DNA of 64,000 nucleotides from Guadua angustifolia (lineage: Eukaryota; Streptophyta; Magnoliopsida; Poales; Poaceae): the NCBI GenBank assembly GCA_036346375.1, contig CM070515.1, forward strand, positions 11,988,423 to 12,052,422, given 5' to 3'. How positions within the stretch are numbered: position 1 is the stretch's first letter; each line of letters begins with the position of its first letter. The notes under the pieces are model-generated. The model had not been told where the DNA came from. It was given only the letters and a program-made list of their open reading frames with translations, and ran no database searches. This document shows, piece by piece, positions 59,001 through 64,000 of this stretch. The position numbers were made by a program, and so were the translations under genes.

Positions 59001-60430
59001 CAATTTTTCCTCTCCCTACCCCTACTTAAATGCTTTGGAAGATGTTAAGTGGTTGTGGTATATCATTTAATAGGGGTATATATGGTCATTTATCATTAAA
59101 TATTTCTTAGATTTACTGCTTTCTTAGTATGTGTGCATGGTGGGCTATGGACAAATATAGCGAAACAGATGTAGTATTGATATACCAGCGAGTGCATGTT
59201 TAAAAGTGAACAAACTGATTCATCAAAAAAAAAGGTGAACAAAACTCTGTAGGAAAGTCAGCATGTACTGTAAACTTATTATGATGGTAAAGGGGCATAC
59301 ATTGAGCAAACTTTGCATAGAAGCAAAATCAAAAGGATTCGAAAAGCCTGCAGCAGCTCCAGGTGGAATCCCTTGACGTTCATTGGATGATCCTTCTGAT
59401 TTTGGAATTTTGTTCTCGTCTGCAACAGAAGTGGAAAGCTAATCTTGACAACAGAAATTGCCAATGAAAGAAGCTAAAAAAACAGCACAGTGGATTAATT
59501 CTCCACTGTTAAGAGGACGAAATAGCTTCGTGCTTTTCTCTTTTTAAAACGAAGAGCCAACCCCCACACGGAAGGTGGCAAAATGGCAATAAGAATGCAG
59601 ACTAATTGGTTCAATCCGTTCAAATGCACCACATGTTTCTAATTTGATTGTAGCAACTCATCAGCTGGCAGTCTCATAAACAAACTCCAAGCTACATCAA
59701 GAATGTCGGCAATGACAAGCTGTAGCAGCATCAATCGAGGTTTGAGTTTTTTGTACACCTGCATCTTTCTTGCTTATCAGGATGAGAATAAGAAAAGAAA
59801 AAACTACCATGCTATCAGAAATATTCAATTTTGATTCAACCTATAACAAATCCGTCATGCTCTACAATGCAACAAAAGGAGCAACAGAAGAGCTGAGTAG
59901 TTGAACGGAAACTTTCCTTCTCATCAAGGGTTGCAGCACACGTTTCCACTAATTTTATTAGCAAAAGTCAAAGAATGTTCTCATCAATTAGCATCATTGC
60001 TTTCGTCTAAACTGAGAAGTCTATTTAGCGATGGAAGGGGAAATTTATCTTACTCGAGTCAATTTAACCATTCAGCAAGTCTTAAAGCAAGTGAAAATTA
60101 ATCAAACTTCAACCTAATGCTCGCTCGTGATCTCAGCTAAAACACGAAAAAGAAATATACTCTTGTTCCTCGAATCCGCAGACAGGTGATCCTTTCTCCC
60201 AACTGGACCAATCTAAACAAACTCCAACCGAATCCATCAACTCCAAGGTCAAAACACGCTAATCGAGATGCCTAATCATCCCCGTAGCAAATACAGATCT
60301 CGCTGCGCGGAGTAGACCAAAGAAAGGCCATGTGGGGAGCAAAAAGCACCCAAAAAATCCGCAAAAGTCAAGAAGAACAGCAGAAGGACGCAAAGGAGCA
60401 AGGGTTTAAGAGTCAATTACCGGAAGCCAT
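56028..60430 (-). CDS. AKR2: Ankyrin repeat-containing protein AKR2, chaperone for outer-envelope membrane proteins
   Basis: Eight exons: 60430-60421, 59419-59301, 58776-58567, 58456-58308, 58232-58061, 57386-57294, 56349-56210 and 56127-56028. They total 993 nt, 330 residues, in frame with GT-AG borders. The first coding exon is only 10 nt (ATGGCTTCCG). The N-terminal half has the AKR2 signature: GIPPGAAAGFSNPFDFASMQ, then DPSIKEMADQIASDPAFNQM, QYIETMQKVMENPQF and DPAMSSMMENFTSPSHKEQL (STI1-like helices). A Glu/Asp/Gly-rich linker (EETEEEGGNEDE) follows, then ankyrin repeats: EGRRALHFACGYGELKCA, KNKNTPLHYAAGYGRKECV and DGKTPIDVAKLNNQDEVLKL. AKR2 binds newly made tail-anchored/outer-envelope proteins in the cytosol and targets them to chloroplasts and peroxisomes. 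Length fits the family (about 340). Intron 1 is about 1 kb; intron 2 contains a Stowaway MITE. Confidence 0.96.
58911..59174. mobile_element. Stowaway MITE in AKR2 intron 2
   Basis: Begins CTCCCTCTGTTTCTCTATAT and ends AAATATAGCGAAACAGATGTAG, inverted ends flanked by TA on each side. CTCCCTCYGT plus TA duplication is diagnostic of Tc1/mariner-derived Stowaway elements in grasses. It does not touch the exon borders. Confidence 0.92.
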
Positions 60431-60735
60431 GGCGAAGTGGGATGCTGGAGAGGAGTAATCGGGAGGCGGCGGGGTGAGCTCGTGCGCGGTGGAAACCCTC
60501 GTGGGCTTGGTGACGAGTACTCCGGGGAGTACTAACTAAATTATGCAAATTTGGTTTGACAAAGTCTATATAGCACTTCGAAATATAAAACTAGATATTT
60601 GATTCCGAAATTTGTAATCGTTCAAATAACATTCTGATCCGATTTTGTATGACGGTATTATCCATATGAAACAATAAGATGACGATTTTATTACGTACAA
60701 TAATACACTGGCTAAATTATGTCAATGACTGGTGG
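60431..60735. other. AKR2 5' flank
   Basis: GC-rich leader to about 60535, then AT-rich DNA. Probably the AKR2 5' UTR and promoter. No defined motif. Confidence 0.35.
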
Positions 60736-60955
60736 GCCTATATAGGTTTCTTCCCCATCGATATTCCAGTCATGTTTCCAAGAATGTCGGTTTCCAATCC
60801 TTTATTTACAAAGGCAGAATTCTTCCCGTACTGTCCGTCACCTTAATCTCCATCTGCCGCTTAACTCATCGGCCAATAGCTTCTGCACGTCTGCGGCTTC
60901 CTTCACACTCAACTTCTCCGGATGAGAGTTCCCTGCATCAGTAATGTCCGATTGA
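60736..60955 (-). other. Exon-like fragment of unknown origin
   Basis: On the minus strand an acceptor-like CTGATGCAG at about 60942 is followed by GNSHPEKLSVKEAADVQKLL, ADELSGRWR and a stop near 60842. The composition looks coding but no family is recognised and no neighbouring exons are seen. Confidence 0.3.
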
Positions 60956-62922
60956 AGTTAGAACTAAGCATAATGCAGTCGCATGCCCAAAACTGAGAAC
61001 AAACAAAATGTACAGTCGTGCATGTAATAACTATAAATCACCAATTCTTCACAAAGGTGATGTATCAATATCGGATACTCTGATCCTTCACGATCCTCTC
61101 CAATTCTGGATCGACAAAAATAGGTGAAATTGAGCATAAAAAATTAATTAAAAAATCCCAATTCTTCTCCGATACTCCGCGGTCCTTCCCGATACCTCCA
61201 AGCCCATAACACAAAAGTTCAAACAAAGAAAAAGCTCGTTCTAACCCATCAATCATAATCATAAAAAGTTATCTCTTCCTCGTAGCCCCCTTATCCTCGT
61301 CGCGCAGCGTGCACAACATCTAGCTCTCGGCACCACAAATTACCTAATTATTCGTCTATTTACATTTTTTAATTTTTATACTCGTTGGATCGCCGGATTC
61401 ATGTTTTGGAAAATTCCTTATCGCCGTATGGGTATCACCGATAGGTGATACATAGCATAATAAAGCAGCAAATTTTCCAAATCGTCTAAACTAACAACCG
61501 AATTGTTTCTCAAAACAAAATCCAACCGAATCGTCCAATGCAGTGAGAACCTCCCACGCCATGTGACACATCATCAGAAATTCAGAACTAAACTGGCACA
61601 TATTTATAGGTTGCGTTCGGAATGAGGTTCTTTTACTTATACGCGCAGGTACGCGTACTATCAGCATTGTCAAACGTGTCTTGTCATTCATGAAAACTTT
61701 TGAAATTCAAAACGTCATCCTATTTTCTAATAATTGAATACACTTACACGAATCTTAGGGCACCGATTAAGACAGTAGACGTAGTTTTACATTTTTCATT
61801 GTACTTGGAAACTTTCACAGAGTACGTACAAGTCTGTATTGTTTGATCGCACCTCCTATGGTCTACTGTTCTGGCAGTATACCGAGGGGTTTTATGTAAA
61901 TTTCAATCTTTTTAGAGGTCAGCGTAAGTTAGATAAGGATGTAGGGTGACAGCTGATTTAAGCGATTCACTGTCGGCGCTGCATCGCATGGACCACAGCG
62001 GCTAGACATCATGGGGCGAGCAAATCCATTTGGTGACAAACATAGACGCTGGCTTCCTCAAGCTTACTTAGTTGCTGTTTGGTATTGGTATAGCTGTAGC
62101 TTTTTCTAAAAATAGTTTTTGTTTGGGCTGAAGAGCTACACAATTTGACTAAAGAGGTTTGATATGTGGCAGCCAGGCTTTCAGGTAGGGTGGCTGGATG
62201 TTCTAAGTTGAAAAATATCCGAAATGTCCTTGAGTCCAACAACACCTTGTTTGAAAGATATATGAGTAGATTTAATTTATTTTTTTACATTATATACAAA
62301 TGTAAATCTAAACGTAAAATGTAATACATTAATAATTGTCAAGTATTACATAACAAAATGAAACATATATGTGGTCCTTGCCAAATAATATATATATAGA
62401 GAGAGAGAGAAATGCTACTGTGCTCTCGATGAGTTTGCGAAATCCGTGACAAAAATATTCAATCTGAACCATTCATCTTCTTCATCTTGTTGAAATGTAG
62501 CTATAGATCAAATTTCACATTTTTTTGAATTTGTTTACTATTTGTTTTGCATTTTCTAAAATCAGCGATCTAATTAGTTTTGGACTTATATATGTGTGTG
62601 TGTGTATGGACTTGCTTTGATCTTACATATATCCGTTCATACGAAGAAACAAGAGAGAAAGAGAGACGGTGATAGGCTCGAAGATGTAAACAGAGTTGGG
62701 AACACACCAGCTGCAACCCTGAAACGGTAACATAATCTAGACGAAGCACTAACCCTAACATTAACTAGACATTCTAAATCCTCTCTCTAGAACTGCATGA
62801 GCACCGACATCGAACACCCGATGTGCAGCACAGTCTAGCTAAGCAATTGCAAGCTCCAGTGATGGTAAGGCCGGGCTAATGGGTGCATGACCTATGCCTG
62901 GCCACAATGAGGCTGTGGTTGG
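60956..62922. other. Intergenic DNA without genes
   Basis: No coding evidence. A (TA)n(GA)n microsatellite is at 62388-62411 and a (TG)n run near 62593-62606. 62080-62245 resembles a degraded MITE (GTTGCTGTTTGGTATTGG). Confidence 0.4.
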
Positions 62923-63232
62923 TAGTGGCGTAGTTAGGATTTTAGTTATGGATAATCCAGTTTAACTTTTTTTAACATTATAAGTGCAGCATACCAACAT
63001 TTAAATAAAAAAAATACCAAACACAATATGATCAAATAAAAAGCTTTAACAACCATTTAGCATCTTAAAATGAAAGGTATTAAATCTGTAACTTACATAT
63101 CTATAATGATAGTTTAAAAGCGTCGGTCGAGAAACCCTACGATTTTTTTCCTCTGAAAAAATCGCAAAATTTAATAAATTTGGTAAATTGGGTGGTCAGC
63201 GCTTCACCGACCACCCTGTAGCTCCGCCCCTA
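62923..63232. mobile_element. hAT-type MITE with perfect 8 bp target duplication
   Basis: GTGGTTGG occurs at 62915-62922 and 63233-63240. The element starts TAGTGGCGTAGTTAGG and, read in reverse, ends TAGGGGCGGAGCTACAGGG. Interior is AT-rich and non-coding. Confidence 0.9.
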
Positions 63233-63240
63233 GTGGTTGG

Positions 63241-64000
63241 CCTTGATCTGTGCAAGGATGACTAGAGGTAGGTCGATGATAGCGAGGTCAACAGGTGCGG
63301 CAGGGCTCCACAGTGGTGGCGAACCACGGGCGACTAGGAAGCATGGTGAGACATGGGACAAACTCCTAGGACCAAGGCAAAGGTGGTGACGTTAGTGGCT
63401 TGGCCTGGAACGCATCGGAACGGTAGGAAGATTGGTAACGGTGTGCGGCGCATGGCGCTGCGGCAACCGGATGCAAACGGAAAGGGCAGAGGATGTCTAG
63501 GAGCTTTACTAGGAGGTCTAGAAGTTAGTTGTGGAAAGAGTATGGGGGTGGTGGAGGCACCGCGACGGATTTTGCAGTGGAGCTCGAGAACGGGACGACG
63601 ATGGGTTCTTTGATTACCGGCGACGTGGATGAGGGCTAGCCGAGATTCACGGGCAGATGGGGGAGTCGGCGAGAGGAGACCATCGTCGGGCGAGATCTGC
63701 GGGGGCAGGATGCAATCGGCGAGAGTGCTCTACGGGTGGAGAGGGTTGCCGGTTGAGGCAGCAACCAGCGGGAGGCGGCACAGGGACACTCTGGGTGGGA
63801 GAATTGGGAGAGGGACTGAGGGAGGGAGCAGGTAAGCTTTTAAGTCCTGTTTGTTTCAGCTGGAGATTATGAAAAGCAGCTTTTAAAAGCTGGAAGGGCA
63901 ATAAACAGCAAATTTTTAATCTAGATTATAACAATCTGGAGACCAGATTGTAGCAATCCCACAATCCACTCTTCCTAGCTTTTTTTTTTTGCAAAAGACC
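63241..64000. other. GC-rich region and start of a MITE at the window edge
   Basis: 63350-63835 has overlapping short frames on both strands typical of GC-rich grass DNA (possible leader of a gene or of a Mutator-like element), none with a recognised domain. From 63843, GTCCTGTTTGTTTCAGCTGG and AGCAGCTTTTAAAAGCTGGA start a common grass MITE that runs off the window. Confidence 0.4.

Noticed and set aside
1..64000. tRNA or rRNA genes
   Set aside because: No cloverleaf with conserved box A/B motifs or rRNA core sequence was seen by eye; a tRNAscan run would be decisive.

Overview
This window is nuclear DNA from a flowering plant, almost certainly a grass and probably a panicoid. Coding regions are split by many GT-AG introns. 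First exons are GC-rich, and intergenic DNA is packed with grass-type MITEs, Helitrons, Mutator-like and hAT elements and decayed retrotransposons. From memory and unchecked, a CDPK relic near biotin synthase and an ARI8-like ligase recalls the distal long arm of rice chromosome 8.

Layout. 1-344: first exon of a 7SK-type RNA methylphosphate capping enzyme homologue (minus), running off the left edge. 886-1610: CDPK pseudogene. 1.99-3.6 kb: a Tourist-like MITE, a LINE tail and unassigned remnants. 3.57-18.8 kb: a 7.15 kb direct tandem duplication carrying a RING-between-RING ubiquitin ligase (ARI7/ARI8 type, minus). The right copy is a complete 15-exon gene of 597 codons. The left copy lacks exon 1 and has three small coding deletions. 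A 675 bp block ending in a hAT-like terminus sits exactly at the junction. 19.1-20.1 kb: two foldback elements. 20.9-24.7 kb: intact mitochondrial-type biotin synthase BIO2 (minus, 6 exons). 24.7-40.8 kb: gene-poor; a 2.4 kb Mutator-like element with an acidic reading frame, nested Tourist MITEs, a 105 bp tandem repeat and a wrecked Ty1/copia element. 40.95-45.46 kb: a hAT element with perfect 8 bp target duplication, then an SLC35F1-like transporter (plus, 11 exons) with an apparent 2-base frameshift in exon 4. 45.7-47.5 kb: LTR-like DNA. 47.7-49.2 kb: SMC5 5'-end pseudogene (minus). 49.7-55.6 kb: a mobile-element cluster: a possible Helitron with tandem repeats, a 2.8 kb element with about 620 bp inverted termini and a captured gene fragment, and a minus-strand Helitron carrying three GDSL-lipase first-exon fragments and a hAT transposase remnant. 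56.0-60.4 kb: intact AKR2 ankyrin-repeat chaperone (minus, 8 exons) with a Stowaway MITE in intron 2. 60.5-64.0 kb: gene-poor, with one hAT MITE showing a perfect 8 bp duplication.

The genes are ordinary single transcription units without operon logic: protein ubiquitination (ARI), biotin synthesis (BIO2), outer-membrane protein targeting (AKR2), membrane transport (SLC35F) and RNA capping. The most interesting material is structural: the hAT-bounded gene duplication, the gene-fragment-carrying Helitron and Mutator-like elements, and the Mutator-like element with its own long acidic reading frame.
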